The notes beneath the pieces were generated by a model. That model saw only the letters and a program-made list of their open reading frames with translations, made no database searches and was not told where the DNA came from. Positions 13,601 to 26,405 of a stretch of 64,000 nt of DNA are shown here, one piece after another. The position numbers and the translations under genes are program-made. How positions within the stretch are numbered: the first letter of the stretch is position 1; the number at the start of each line of letters is the position of its first letter. Origin of the DNA: Parus major (taxonomy: Eukaryota; Chordata; Aves; Passeriformes; Paridae); assembly GCF_001522545.3 (NCBI RefSeq), contig NC_031770.1, forward strand, positions 18,612,152 through 18,676,151, in the 5' to 3' direction.

Positions 13601-16600
13601 AAGGTATTGTCTTTAAATAAATGGAAAGCTCTGCAGTGAGTGGCTAAACCGAGACACTCAGCTTGCCTTGCAGACCAGACAAACACTCAGGAAATGACTA
13701 AACTGGGACATTCATGCTCAGAAACTGGCAGCAGGGACAGAAGTCAGTGGGCAAAACTTCTGGGGTTTGGATGACTGGCTGTGGTCACTTCACTATGTTT
13801 TCCATTGCACTCACCACTTACTTTCAAAATACCCCATGCCACGCAATAAATAAATATAAAATCAAGTTCAGAGCCTTTACAATACATCCTAATGCTTAAA
13901 CCAGTCCCATGAGGTTAGGAATTAATTTTCATTAGTTGGGGGCTAAATAACTTCAAATGTTACTCTGTGTTTCTGTGATGCCTTCAATAAATATGAAATT
14001 GCAGTTTCTGTAGGAAGAATGCAGTTTTTTGATTTTCATTAATCCATTGTTTGTCAATATTGTACCTGTTCACAATAAACTATTCCTTTCACTCATTATC
14101 CTTAAAAGGTGCTGCTGAGAAGACAGAACAAAGAAAAGAAAATGAGTGCCATTTTTAAAACTTTTTGCATTGCAAGAGAATTCATAACTCTTCATTACCC
14201 AAACAGTTTCAGCCTTTACCTTTTGAGAGTTCCTGAGAGTACTCAATGAGGTGGGTGTTCTACAATCTGTATCACCTAAATAGATTTTTCTTTTACCATG
14301 AGCATTTTAGAATAATTTCCTACCAGGACTGTCAGATTTGCATGAAAGTGAGGTTGATTTCCCTTTTTATCAGACTTTGTAACAGTTCCACCATTTATCT
14401 GAGGCATTAAATACATGCTTGCAGCAAATACAGTCCCTTTGGAACAAAACATGTTCTGTGTGGAAGGTGGCAATTTTCTGATGCTACAGAAAAATCAACA
14501 CTATATTTTCATGGAAATATATAGTGTCTCTAGGAACTAGATTTTGAACATATTAGAAGAACATATTAGAATTAAATTTCAATGTTTTTTAGGTGTTTTT
14601 CTAAGGATGCAGACATGTTTGAGCAGGTTTTTCAAAAGTGTCTAGCCATATAGGATCATTTCTCTGAAAGAAAGTTTCATAATGATCATGTTATCTCTGT
14701 CTCTGTTAGTGATTAAACATAAAATTTAATCCATAAAATCTGGATCAATTGGCTCTCCACATAAAATATCTCAAAATATTTTGTAAGGTGCAAGATATCC
14801 TGTTCTCCTCCTCCACCAAAATTTCCTAGTTTCTGTAAATAGCAGGGTAAAATTTTGGGCTTAAAAAGATTTTCATCTTTATTTTATATTGACTGCATAA
14901 AAAATGTTTTTATGAAAAAAGGATAATGATACTTTAAAACCTCAGCCTCACAGAAATCATATGTAATTTCAGCATCTAGGACCTAAGGGAATCGGAGAAG
15001 TGAGATGTGGTGCTTTCAAATTTTTTTTACTTCAAATCATTGAATTAAACTTATGGGTGCCTGACTTGAGACATTATGGATGTTTTAGAAAGATTTAATC
15101 AGGAATAAAGGTTTATAGCAATAATCTAACTAGATCTATGACATGTTTTATTGTTTCTTCTTTGTCACTGTCTCACTCCTCCTTGGAGCTTAAGCAACAC
15201 TTTGTAGTGCTCTGTCAAAATCCTGCCTGCACAAAGGCAGCTATGTCCTATTCACTGAGGGACTGCAGATCTGTTTTGTGTGAAGCTCCTAACGAGCAAA
15301 TGTGTTGTTGCTGCTTTGGAAAGTTGATATATGTGCCCTGACACAGCCTTCAGCAGAACAACCATGGGACTGAAGCTGCTTTATTGCCCTGACCAGAGGT
15401 TTTCCCAGGAAGGAGGCAGGCGCATAATGGGCACGCTAATCTGCTGTACTTCTGATCTGCCCTGAATGACCTTACTGCTACAGACAGAACTCGGTCTTAT
15501 TAATCCTTGCCTATGCCCAAATCATGCTTGGTTTCAGCTAAAACTGCTTTGAAGGGTGTAAATTAGCACTTTGCAGATAACTGAGTTTGTGATCCTCCTA
15601 TTTATCCAACGAGAAAGTGGATTAGGATCATTAGACAGAACACATCTGCAATACTAGATGGAAATGACAATCATTCACAGTGCAAATACAATTTTAGCAA
15701 TCATAGTGTAGAAAGTTTTCATTTTTTGATCTGCAAAAGAACACAGGTCATGCAAATATCTTTGACTTTTGCTTTTTTTTAAAATTTCACCTTACTAAAA
15801 ACTGAGAGCACTTGGCCAACAACACAGGCTCTTGGCAAGTGAAAAATATGCACAAGGAGAAGAAAACTTAAGGGAAAAGAAAGACAGCTCTCCTGTCTTT
15901 TTTCTTCCTTCTTTCAACAAATAGTTTTGTTCATTGTAAAGTGCAGTGATTTTGTAACTTTTTTCTTGTTTAATCAAAGAATAAAGATACATATGAAAAA
16001 AAATGAGAACACTGAAGAATGCAATAGGCATCACCATCCCTGTTATGACACTCTTGTTGTTTTTCTGCTCTCTGTAATACAGACCACAGACTGGGGAGGG
16101 ACGTCCTGGGCTCTTGGGCCTCTCAATAACTACATTATATGAGCTCCTTTCGTAACTAACCATGTTCCCACTGAAAGTAGGTCAGTGTTTCACCCATTTC
16201 TCCTACCAAAAGAATGCTCCAGACTCTGTACTTAAGCTTCTTCTGAAAGCTTAGTTTATTCATGAATTGTTCAAGCTCATTTGTTCATGGGCCAAGAATA
16301 TCCTCTAAGTAATTCTTTCCTTTCCTCTTAATCCCCATGACTGGCTCACACAGATCAGTCATCTTTCTCATTTTTCTGCGCTGGACAAACCAGGGTTTGC
16401 CCTCCCCTCCCAGAACATGCATGCTGTAATTTAGTTAATCTTTCCAGAGAGCAGATTACCAGAGCTCTGGTGTGCAATATTGATGCCAGCTCACCAGAAA
16501 CCTTCACGGTGGTGGTGGTAGTGCTCCTTCTATTTCTGAAATCCTGTAAGGAAAATTAGGTTGAAAGCATTCCAGAAAAGTTTATCAGCAAGGATATCAA

Positions 16601-17745
16601 TATTAACCAGCTCCTTTCTAGGGAATTTTAGAATTGTGAATCCCTACTTTCTTGAAAATACTTTGTGTAGGATAAAAGGGACATAGTCCTAACCTGACCT
16701 GTATTTAACTGCATCATTTCTCCCATTATAGGCAATTTAATGTCTTTTTTCAGTTTTACCTGTTATTTAGCTAGCAGAGCAGGAGTTGGAAGGCAAGTTT
16801 TGCTTCCTGATTCTGCAATGCTCTAACAGCAGGATTGTTAGGAACATAAGGGATTCCTCTGAAGGCAGTTATATAGCAATAGTCAAAAATCCATTCTGCA
16901 TCAGCTCTCCTCCTAGGTCAGCAGGTGAATTTAAGGACAAAAAAGGAGTTAAAAGGCAAATATATTCCAAGAAAAGATTAAAAAAATCAAGAATGGTATT
17001 AAATAAAAAATAAACCAAAATACAAGAAAAACCAAAAAAACCCAGAAAAAAACCCCCTCAAACCCCCTAAGTTTTCTATTGGCTCTCTGGTGTTCATAAA
17101 CCCAGGTTTTATGAAAACTGCTTGGTCAGTATATAAGTCAGTGTTTTATATTGATTAGGTGTCAATGAACAAATGGAAAATGAACACAATTTTACACATG
17201 TAGAAAAAGAAAATACTCACTGGCAAGACTTGTAGTTGCAGTTGTGACTATGCAAAAGAGGTTTAAATCATCTTTATTTGGTTTGGTTTATCATCATCTT
17301 TATTCATTTCCATCTCAGATGAAGCTTAAAAATCAACAGAATTGTATTTCTTGATAATACATAATTTATTTTTTTTTTTCTTTTAAAAGCATCTTACTCT
17401 TCATTCTTCTCTTTCCTAATTTACTGCAAAAAAGCCTCAGGAGCCATGGAATTTTATTTTGTTTATACCTTCATTATTTTCCTGGAGAGAGGCATTTCAG
17501 CACAGAAAACTTCATAAGTTTCAAAACTTCACATCTTCAACCAAGGTGTTGAAATACCTGATAAATATTCCTTCATGGTCCTCAAGGAAAACTCAAAGCA
17601 TAGAATTTCAATCATAAACTGTAACATGAAGCAGGCTATCACAGATTAAAAATGGAAGAGAAATGAAAATCAAAATCAGACATGGCTAAGCTCAGGTCTA
17701 AGCTTGCCTCTTGAGGAAATGAGGTAAAAGGACACATGACACATT
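10661..17745. other. Intergenic, no gene seen
   Basis: AT-rich unique sequence. It includes a 10-bp perfect hairpin at 11393-11421, an imperfect hairpin at 14499-14526, and high-complexity tracts near 15420-15690 and 16410-16530 that look like possible conserved non-coding DNA. An A/C-rich tract lies at about 17012-17068. The longest open frame (15795-16163, minus) has no recognisable family. Confidence 0.5.
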
Positions 17746-17749
17746 AAAA

Positions 17750-18110
17750 GTTGAGTCTTCTCTTGTTGCTGCTGGAGATGAGTAGGTCACATGAACACAG
17801 CTTGAGGTGTGGTGAAAGGAAGAGCTTTATTTCTTCTCCCAGAATTTATAGGTTTCTGACCATGGTCAGGATAACACTGACAACTGCACTGGCTGTGAGA
17901 GATGTCCATCGAGAGACGTGTAACAGAAGGAATGTACACATATCTATGTTTATAGTTACTGTCCTGGGATAGTTCTTTAGAAACTATGTCAACAAGGTCC
18001 AAAGCTGAGTTTTCAGGGTGACATTTTCTCACTGTTTTTAAAACACAGGTGCTGTTCACTCCTGGACTGAGGGGAAAACGATGAGATGCAAATTCAGTCT
18101 GAGGACCACC
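17750..18110 (-). mobile_element. Possible solo LTR of an endogenous retrovirus-like element
   Basis: Read on the minus strand, the segment has a TATAAA at 17850-17845 followed 14 nt later by AATAAAG at 17831-17825, then CTCTTCCTTTCACCACACC. A closely spaced promoter-like TATA and poly(A) hexamer is a layout seen in retroviral-type LTRs. No internal gag/pol sequence, target-site duplication or clear TG...CA ends were found, so edges are rough. It could be unique sequence with chance hexamers. Confidence 0.3.
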
Positions 18111-18345
18111 ACCATTATACAGTCTATGGTGGCTCTTCTGTGGCTGCCAATGCTTTCTTTTAAATGTCTGTGTTGCACCAGAGCTTAATGATAGAAGGGA
18201 GTGTGACTACTTTAACTAAACCAAAAAAGATTCTGTTCCCCAGACCCTAATGTTTCAAAGGGTTGTTATAAGTGGGTGTGTTTTTGTTTTAAAATACTGT
18301 TCCACAGTAATCAATAGATCAAAATTGGCTTTGGTCAAGAAATGA

Positions 18346-18485
18346 ATCATAGAATGGTTTGGTTTTGAAAGGACCTTAAATATCATCTAGTTCCAACCCT
18401 CCTGCCATGGGCAGGGACTGACTTCCACTAGATCAGGTTGGTTAAAACCACACCCAACGTGGCCTTGAGCACTTGCAGAGATGAA
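18346..18485 (-). mobile_element. CR1 LINE 3'-end fragment
   Basis: TCATAGAATGGTTTGGTTTT, TCATCTAGTTCCAACCCTCC and TGCCATGGGCAGGGACTGAC are the reverse complement of the CR1 3' end. About 140 bp remain, moderately diverged. Confidence 0.92.
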
Positions 18486-21400
18486 AGAAAACACCCAGAT
18501 CTTAGAGTTACCCCACTAGTGCTTTCTGCTGGTAAAAGATTTCACCTCTGTATATCTGTCTGGTAACATAGCTATTGCAATTAATTGGATTTCATTCTAA
18601 TAGCTTTTGTTTCTAGAGAAGTCCTATACTTAAACAATGATTCTGGCTTATATTTTTAAGACCAATGACAAAGAAAACAAACAATTGTTTCATGCTGACC
18701 CAAAGCAATTAAAAATCTGAGATTCCAGCAGTAAGCAAATGGTGCAGCTAGAGAGAGCACACAAAACATCCAGTACAGATGGGTGCACTATATGGGAGAA
18801 AGGGAAATAATATGGAAAACTGAGGCACTTATAATCCCTGCTCTTCTACAACTCTCAAAAAAAAAAGTAACTTGTTTATTGTGATGTTTTCTAATTCTTA
18901 TTTGAAATATTTTTTGCTCAACTTATTCTTAACTTGCATCACTTGTGTGAAAGTCTTTTTCAAAAACTTGCAGAAGAAATGTGCTAGAAGGTTTTTTCTG
19001 CATCATACCAAGTAGTTATAGAAGAATGGAAAGGAACAGTGGCAAATCCAATTAATGATTTTGAGGTATCACACAGATTTCAAAGATATAACCTTTCCAG
19101 GAATCAGAAAGCAATATGTGCAATCAGCTGGTTCCCAGGGCAACACAAGCAGATTCAGTTCAGAGAAGGTATTTCTGATATTTCAGAAAGCCAAAATGAA
19201 GGTGACTGACTTCTATCACCAGTAGAGAGATCTGCAGAGACTGAAGATTCTGTGAGGTTCCCAGAATTTTCTTCCTTTGGAGAAAGTAATTGAAGCTGCA
19301 TCAAGAATACAAATCAACAATTGTCTATCACTTCCAGGATGAAGTAAAATCTACTGAATATTACTGAATAATTAATATTTAATATTAATATTACTGAATA
19401 TTAAATTTTAACCTAAAAAGTACTCAGAACTAGTCAAAGATATTAAGGAGACAATGGATATGGTATCTAAGCACGCATCAGAGGGCAGAGTTTATCAGTA
19501 CCTACTGCTGAGGATCCACTTCTAGAGCTTGTTTTCTGTTTCCTCTCTTGCTTTTTGTTCCCTGTTGTCAAGAATGACCACTCAAACCCAGCTGCCATGG
19601 CTCTTCTTCACTGGCCTTTGCAGTAAGTCAGCCTCTATTTCTTATTTTTCCACTCTGCCAAGGCCCCCCATTTTTATTTGTTCTCAGATTTCATGCCGTA
19701 ACTGAGGGCTCAACTGTATGCAACATCTCAGCCTCTACAACCATATTTTTTTTCCTTTCTCCTATGTAGTACACCTATCTGCATTGCAAAAAAAATTTGA
19801 AATATGGTCCTTTCTTTAGAAAAAGAAGCCTTTCCCTCATCAAAATGGCATTTGACTGTATGCTACCTAAATTCATTCCTTTCTCAGTGACTAGAATACA
19901 CACCACTAATTACCGGGAATAACCACAGCTAAAATAATTAACTGACATCCCAGTCAGAATTTGTGAGATAACAAAAAGACAAGTCTTGTCTGGTGGAGCT
20001 TGAGTTGAAGAGTTTAGTGAATGACATAAGGTAGCAAAAACTGCAGAGTAGGTGGAAGCAGAAAAGTGATGAAGATTGTGATGCTGCATTAGAAGCAGTA
20101 ATCCCAGAATTAACATTTCTGACATGGAAGGACAAATCTTGCTCTTATATCCTATCCCAAGACTGATGAACTTAAATTTGTGGGAAATTCTATGGAAGAA
20201 GGCACTAAAGGGTTCCATACTAAGCAGAGAATCTGCTATGGCCACCAGAGCTGAAATGGGAAATTATGACCCCAAATCACATTACATGAGGAAGCCTAGA
20301 CACAGACCAAGTTTGTTCTGTTTGGTCTGGAATAAATGCAATAAAGGGGATGATTCCAAAGTATCTTGCTGCCACCAGGTAAATTACTTTAAAGCCACAA
20401 GGTCATGCTTTGGAAAGCACAAAGGCAATAAGAAATAGAAGGAAAACTCTGCCGGCCTGTCCCACTGGTGTCTTAAGCTGACAACAGGCATACTACAAAT
20501 ACACAAAAATCCTATGAATATCACCTTTTATAGATCACCTTTTGCTGTCTAAGGGAAAAATGAAATCACAATGAGGATCCGCATCATGAATGAAGGGTAT
20601 TGAAGTGGCCTATATGTGCCCTGGTATTGCCAGATGACATCATAGCATAGCTCAAGATGGATTTCACATTGATGTAAAGCACTGTTTAATTTCAAAAGTG
20701 TAGGTATCTAACAGCTCTAAGACTTGCTTCATGGACGTTAAAAGAAATGTTTACTTTTGCTAGCAATTACTTGACTTTCCCAATTATCCAGAAAAATGAC
20801 CTCATTGTAGCACATAAATGTGCATTGGAGACTCTGTATGTAAGCTATAAAAAATATGGCTTTTAAAAACAGATATGCAAGAGGACTGAAACACTTAAGC
20901 CCTAGACACATGCAGTAGTGAGAATAAAAGGAACTTTTCTAGAGCTGTTACCAACCAAACCACACTGAACATTTGCAAAAAAATATCTTCTAAAATGTTT
21001 ATAATGGTATCTGGCTTATTTGCAGATAACCAGCCAAGAGGGAGGAAAAAGACCAGGCTTTTGCACTGTGTGAAAAACAAGTCTTTACTTCCAATTTCCT
21101 CCTACAGCCCTTAGACATCTCTCACTGTCTGCTTTGTGCTGGCACTTTGTTCTGCTTCACCTTGCCAGCACACAGATAAGGTCATAGGATGGGACTTCAT
21201 TGGATCAAAAAAAATCTGACCTATTGCCTCTCATAGGCTCTAAACTGAACATAAATAACCTGGGGCTTTTATTAACTGAATTTACCTTTAAAACTTTCTG
21301 CAGGTGACATTTAGTCATTCCATGTTGCAGGTTTAGTAAGAAGACAACAGCTGTAATGTTCTCCTGTGGAAAGGTATTTGGTACCTCATACACAGTTTAA

Positions 21401-23681
21401 AAGGTTGGCAGGGCTTCTGTATTTACCATCAAGGCAAGCACTATTTGAGAGTACTTTTTTTGGACAAGAGGCTTGTGATAGAAACTACTATAATGCTAAG
21501 TAAATGCCTGCCTGAAATAAAATGAACTTACCTGTGTGTGAGCTTAAACTGGGAAATTGCAAATTAGGAAAGAGTAGGCAAAGGCTGAAAGACAATCAGT
21601 GATGCCAGCTACAAACTACTTCTCATGGTCTTCAGCAGCCTAAAAGAGCCACGTAGGCAGTAGGTGCATGCATGTGCAATATGTGAGTGTGAAAAAAAAG
21701 TTATGAATCAGCCTACTAAATATTTATAGGGTTCAGATCAGTCCTGTAGGTATTCATTCTTGCATGAGACATTGCATATATTTTCCCAAATAAAATAATA
21801 CAGTGGAGACTGAAGGGATAAACTCATGGGTGGCACTCAAAAGTATGATGCAAACATAAGCTTTCACTACTGTCACCTTCTAATGCCTCTGTAAAATATT
21901 AAAAGGAAAAATTATCATCAAAAGAAGTTTGCATCCAAGGTTTTGACAGAGCTGGTTAATATGCACAGTTGTCCCAATAAATCATTTAATGTGTTTGCAG
22001 TGAATTCGTAAATCACTATGTGAGGCATTGAAATAACTGGCACTACTGTTTTGGCTCAGTTACCAGTTTTACATCAGGGACTTATTTTCCAGTTTTTTCC
22101 TCTAAGTTGCTGTAATCATGTGCTGCAGTTGAATCTAAACTGAATGGCATGCACAATAAATGTGCTCCCTCACTGAGATCATGCAAGCACTGTAAAATGT
22201 AAAAGAAAACAGTGGAAGGCACTGAAGTGGTTCACACTGTGAACTTTCATAAACCAAGAAGAGAAAAACAGCAGAAGAGCAAAATTTTTCTGATTTATCT
22301 GCTCCTTTTGGCTCAGTAACAGAGATTATGTTTGCTTGTCTTGTGAGGACATCAATGGTGCAGGAAGAAGCCTTACCTGAGGAGAAAAGAAATCCCAGCT
22401 CAAAGTCTTCTTTCATCCACACACAGATGCAAAACTGCTGTGTATTTTTTTAGAGAACCTTCCATCTAAAGTGATGACCCTTTATGCAAAAGGAGTCACT
22501 GGAGAGAGCAGACACTGATTTGCAAAGTAAACAACTTCTTTGGATCCTAAAGACTCCTTATGTACCTCAAGAGCAATCCAGCTTGTCACAACTCTGTTAT
22601 TGTTAGATCTTATGCCATGTGAAACCCACAAATCTTCAGGAAACAAAATAGCTACAAATGCCAGAAGGAACATTAACGTCTCTCAGTATCTTCCAAATGT
22701 AAACAGCTGCAAATCAAAAGCTGATCTTACAAAGTGCTCTTATCAGTGTTTAAAAACAATCAGGATCCTATAATAGAAGGTTATCTGCTTTCAGTTGATT
22801 TTGGTTCTCATATTAACAACAAATATACAGAGCAGGCCAGAGGAAAGTGAGTTGGACCAGCCCAGAGAAAACCTGGTTTCTGCTCCCAAATATGCTTCCT
22901 GGCTTCCTGAACAAGATAGGCTCCACAGGGAGCACCATGGAGCAACTATTACTGTGTCCTTGGTTGTTCATTCATCTGCTCAAGTCTGACTGTTTTATAG
23001 GACAGGTGATCTCTTTGTCAAGCTTTAGAGTAAAACCAATGCAAAGTGACAGGGCTGATTGCTATAGTGAGGAGGTATTAGCAAAAGCCCTGTTCTCCAC
23101 ATTTCTTGCCCTCCACAACTGTTCTTCAGCTGAAGCAAACAAAAAAGTCACTATTAAGTGTAAACCACCTTAGCTTTTCATAATGCTATATAATCTTTTG
23201 AGAGTTCTATTTTCTAAAACATCCTATTTGACATCTCCATGTTCACAATTTTTAAAATGCAAAATTATGTACATTGACTGAAAATCCATACATCAGTCAA
23301 TATATATTTAATACACACACATTTACATAAAAGCTTGCAGAGTGTAGCCTTTGTAATTTTCACTGCATATTAAGAAACATTACACTCATCCTCTGCTTTG
23401 CAATGGAAATATACTTTTCTAAAATAATGGTTTACTTCTGAAAAACAGGAGCTAAAAATATTAAGCTCTTCTGATTTAACTGTATTTCTCACTTTCAGAC
23501 TATTCCTAATTGTATTTTCCAAAGGAAAACTAAACCACTAAAAGTAAATAGTGGGAAACCTGTTTTTCTCGTTTGGTCATATACATACATGCCTTTTTCT
23601 CAAATCCTCAGTTCTGCTACTTCTTTTTCTTCCATATTGATGCTACCTTTGGAAAAATGAATTTAAATTAATCAAAAATAA
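18486..23681. other. Intergenic, no gene seen
   Basis: AT-rich sequence without recognised genes. It includes an ATT-rich simple patch at 19352-19410 with three TACTGAATA units. Open frames up to 111 codons overlap on opposite strands around 19910-20438 and resemble no known protein. Confidence 0.55.
19352..19410. repeat. AT-rich short tandem patch
   Basis: Repeated TACTGAATAT/TTACTGAATA units are interspersed with AATATTAATATT, including short self-complementary stretches. This is simple sequence. Confidence 0.65.
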
Positions 23682-24115
23682 AAACAGGTTGGAAGGGACC
23701 TAAGGAGGTCACCTGCTCCAACTTCCTCAGAGCTACCCCTGCTTCAAAGTGGGGTCTGGTCTGGTGGAGGTTCAAAAACCCCCAGGGAGGGATTGATTTT
23801 TCATGGTGCTTCTCCACTGTCATGATGAAGAATACCAATTTCTTTGGTTACAAATTGTTATGATTGCCTCCTGTCTGTCTGCTATGGTGTCTTTCAGAGG
23901 GTCTGAAAAAAATCTCCAAAAACTCCCTTCAATAATAGAAGATGGCAACTAGATTCCCTCAACCACCTATAACTAAGCAAATTCTGCTCCATCAGGAATT
24001 CCATGAGCCTCTCATGCCCTAACCTTCTAACCACTGTAACAGCTCTCCTCTGGACTTGCTCCAGTTCATCACTTTCCTTACTGGGGTCTCAACATTACAC
24101 AGTTTTTCAGATGCA
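23682..24115 (-). mobile_element. CR1 LINE fragment, degraded
   Basis: The 3' terminus is recognisable at 23682-23740 (AACAGGTTGGAAGGGACCTA). A more internal CR1 segment appears at about 24035-24115, including TCTCCTCTGGACTTGCTCCA, in the same orientation. The middle is too diverged to align by eye, so this may be one old copy or two neighbouring ones. Confidence 0.75.
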
Positions 24116-25604
24116 TCTACTGGAACTTACCTACAAAGTCAGCTGAATAGCTCAGCTCCTCAGTGAAGGGTAAAGAACTGTTCCTGCAACAGATTACGGA
24201 GCTCTCATACACTTCCATCCAGTAAAGACCTACAGGTACTCCAACTTCTGGCAAAAGATAGGTACAACTTTCTGCCACATCTGCACAGGAGTGTTTATCT
24301 CCTGATCTGGATCCTTTTAAAAGGGTCTTTATATATGACCTTAAGGCTAAATTTCAGGCACCAGTCTCTTGTTTCTTGATTTAAAATCATTCCCATTAGA
24401 GTCCAAGGAAGTTTTCCTGCTGCCCAAGGAGAACTCCAGAAGTCCCAACTGCCCCAGCAGCCTGGGGAGTTGTTATAGGGCTGAAGGCAAAACTGCCTGT
24501 ATAAAATAGCTAAACACAAAGCTGCTAGGAACATATCATGTCCCAGAGTTGTTCATGCTAGGAAGCACCACAAATCCATTGGGATGCAGTAAAATCAATA
24601 ATAAACAAAACATTTCATCTTCAAGGAGGGATCCAAACCAGAAACTACATTATTTGCTTATGCCCTGGCTCCATAATTTGTAACAGGAATACTATGGGGC
24701 CAAACAAGTGGCATTGCAAGTTTTGCCCTGAGGACTGAAGCAGCTAAACAGATCATTTGCAAATGGCTATAAATAACCTACATGTTGATCTTCAGCTTCC
24801 TGCAGCCTGCGCCAGTATGAGAAATGACTCCAGGAATAATTCCAGAAAAAAGCCCTGTCCACTTGCTGACTTCCATTCTGCCTTTTGCTTTCATATCCAC
24901 TTTCAGATAAAATTGGTCCTGTTGGAATACTCTAGCATATTGCAATGCTATGAAAAATCACATTGCTGCTCTGTTTCTCCTGCCTTGGGAAAGAAAAACA
25001 ATCCTGATATTTCCATCTTGAAGTGCTTTTTCATCCACTTGGTCAATGGGTTTGGATGGAGTCTGAAAGAATGTTTCTTTTCTGCAGAACAATATTGTAA
25101 GAACCCTTATCACTTCACAGGTTTTGTGAGTCCCATAACACTCGTTGCAACCCCATTTGCTATAAATTTCTTCCATAAATCTTCAGTGTAACTTTCCTCA
25201 AGCCAGGATTACATTCCCCAACACCCTCTGCCCCAGAAAACAACACTTTGTTTGAGCATCCCCATTGGTAACTCTACTGATTGAATGAAACCAATTGCAG
25301 AGTCAATAGGAAAAAGTCCAATGGCAACATAGGAAGTCAGGAAACACTGGACAGATCCAGCAGAAATTACTGGGGGGAAAATCAAATGCCTGTATGGAAA
25401 GTGTTGTAATTTAGTTTTATTCCAGGTCTAAAAGTGGAAAAACTTAAAGCTTCATACTACTTTACAGCAGCACCGTTCAGTGTCTGCCAATGTTTCCATT
25501 ATGAACTGCAATTTTCAGGGCTTTATAACTTAGCCATAAAAATTTGCTTTGGTATGAAGCTAGAAATAAAAGCTCTCCACCCAAAAAAATAATTCTCCTC
25601 CCTA

Positions 25605-25628
25605 CCCCCCCCCCCTTTTTTTTTTTTT
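25605..25628. repeat. C11T13 polypyrimidine tract
   Basis: Eleven C are followed directly by thirteen T on the plus strand. It is a pure polypyrimidine run, prone to slippage and to sequencing error. Confidence 0.9.
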
Positions 25629-26353
25629 AAGCAGAGAGTTAAATGGAAGTTGGTTATTTTTTAAGCCAACTCACTTTTAAAAAGGTAACTGGTTTTTTAC
25701 TTTTTGTACTATCACAAACTAGGGATGATGGATGATTTGAAGTTACACCATATGACAAACCACATACAATCCATTATCATTATGCTGCAAGAGGACAAAG
25801 CTCTTTTTCGGTTTCGTTAAAAAATGTGAGCAACATTCCTAAGAGATGGGCAGAAGTTATTCTGTGCAACTTTGCTATTGCAAGATCTCATCCAGAGGAC
25901 TCCAACCAAGCACAACATTGAGCAATAGAAATTATATAGACCTGCAAAACATGACATAAGGCAAGGGTGAAGAATTTAGGTCTCATCTAGGAGCTGAATA
26001 TCAAGGAATAAAGGACAACCATTTCCCTAAGATGAAAAAAAGAAAAAAAAAAAAAAATAAATAAGGAGAATGGTGATCTCAGATGCTTTCCAGGTTCACT
26101 TCCAAAAGTGTAGGGGGAGAAAAAAAAAGGTTTATCTGCAAGAATGAAGTTTTAAATTACATGTCAGTAAATTCAAATGGCAGTGTAGTCATGCAGTGGA
26201 ATCACCCTCATATTGACCTGGTCATATTACTTAGCAAATATTCCTCTTGAGGCTGGATGATCACTTTGAAGCTGGTGGTGAAATGTAGCACTCAAATATA
26301 GGTTACTCACATACAGCACTCAGATATATACCCTGAGGTTTTATGACCAGCTT

Positions 26354-26405
26354 AAAAAAATCCCCAAATTATCTTTTTTACTAAAGATAATTTGTGGGTT
26401 TTTTT
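26354..26405. repeat. 23-bp inverted repeat with 6-nt loop
   Basis: Arm 26354-26376 pairs with 26383-26405. There are 21 Watson-Crick pairs, one G-U wobble (26361/26398) and one mismatch (26364/26395). The loop is 26377-26382. Pairing stops abruptly outside the arms. Confidence 0.8.

Noticed and set aside
15795..16163. 122-codon minus-strand open frame with a hydrophobic segment
   Set aside because: It overlaps a plus-strand open frame and resembles no family; the hydrophobic run comes from A/T-rich codons.
24757..25191. 144-codon open frame, longest in the window
   Set aside because: No domain or homology is recognisable, composition is like non-coding AT-rich DNA, and this length is expected by chance in 64 kb on six frames.
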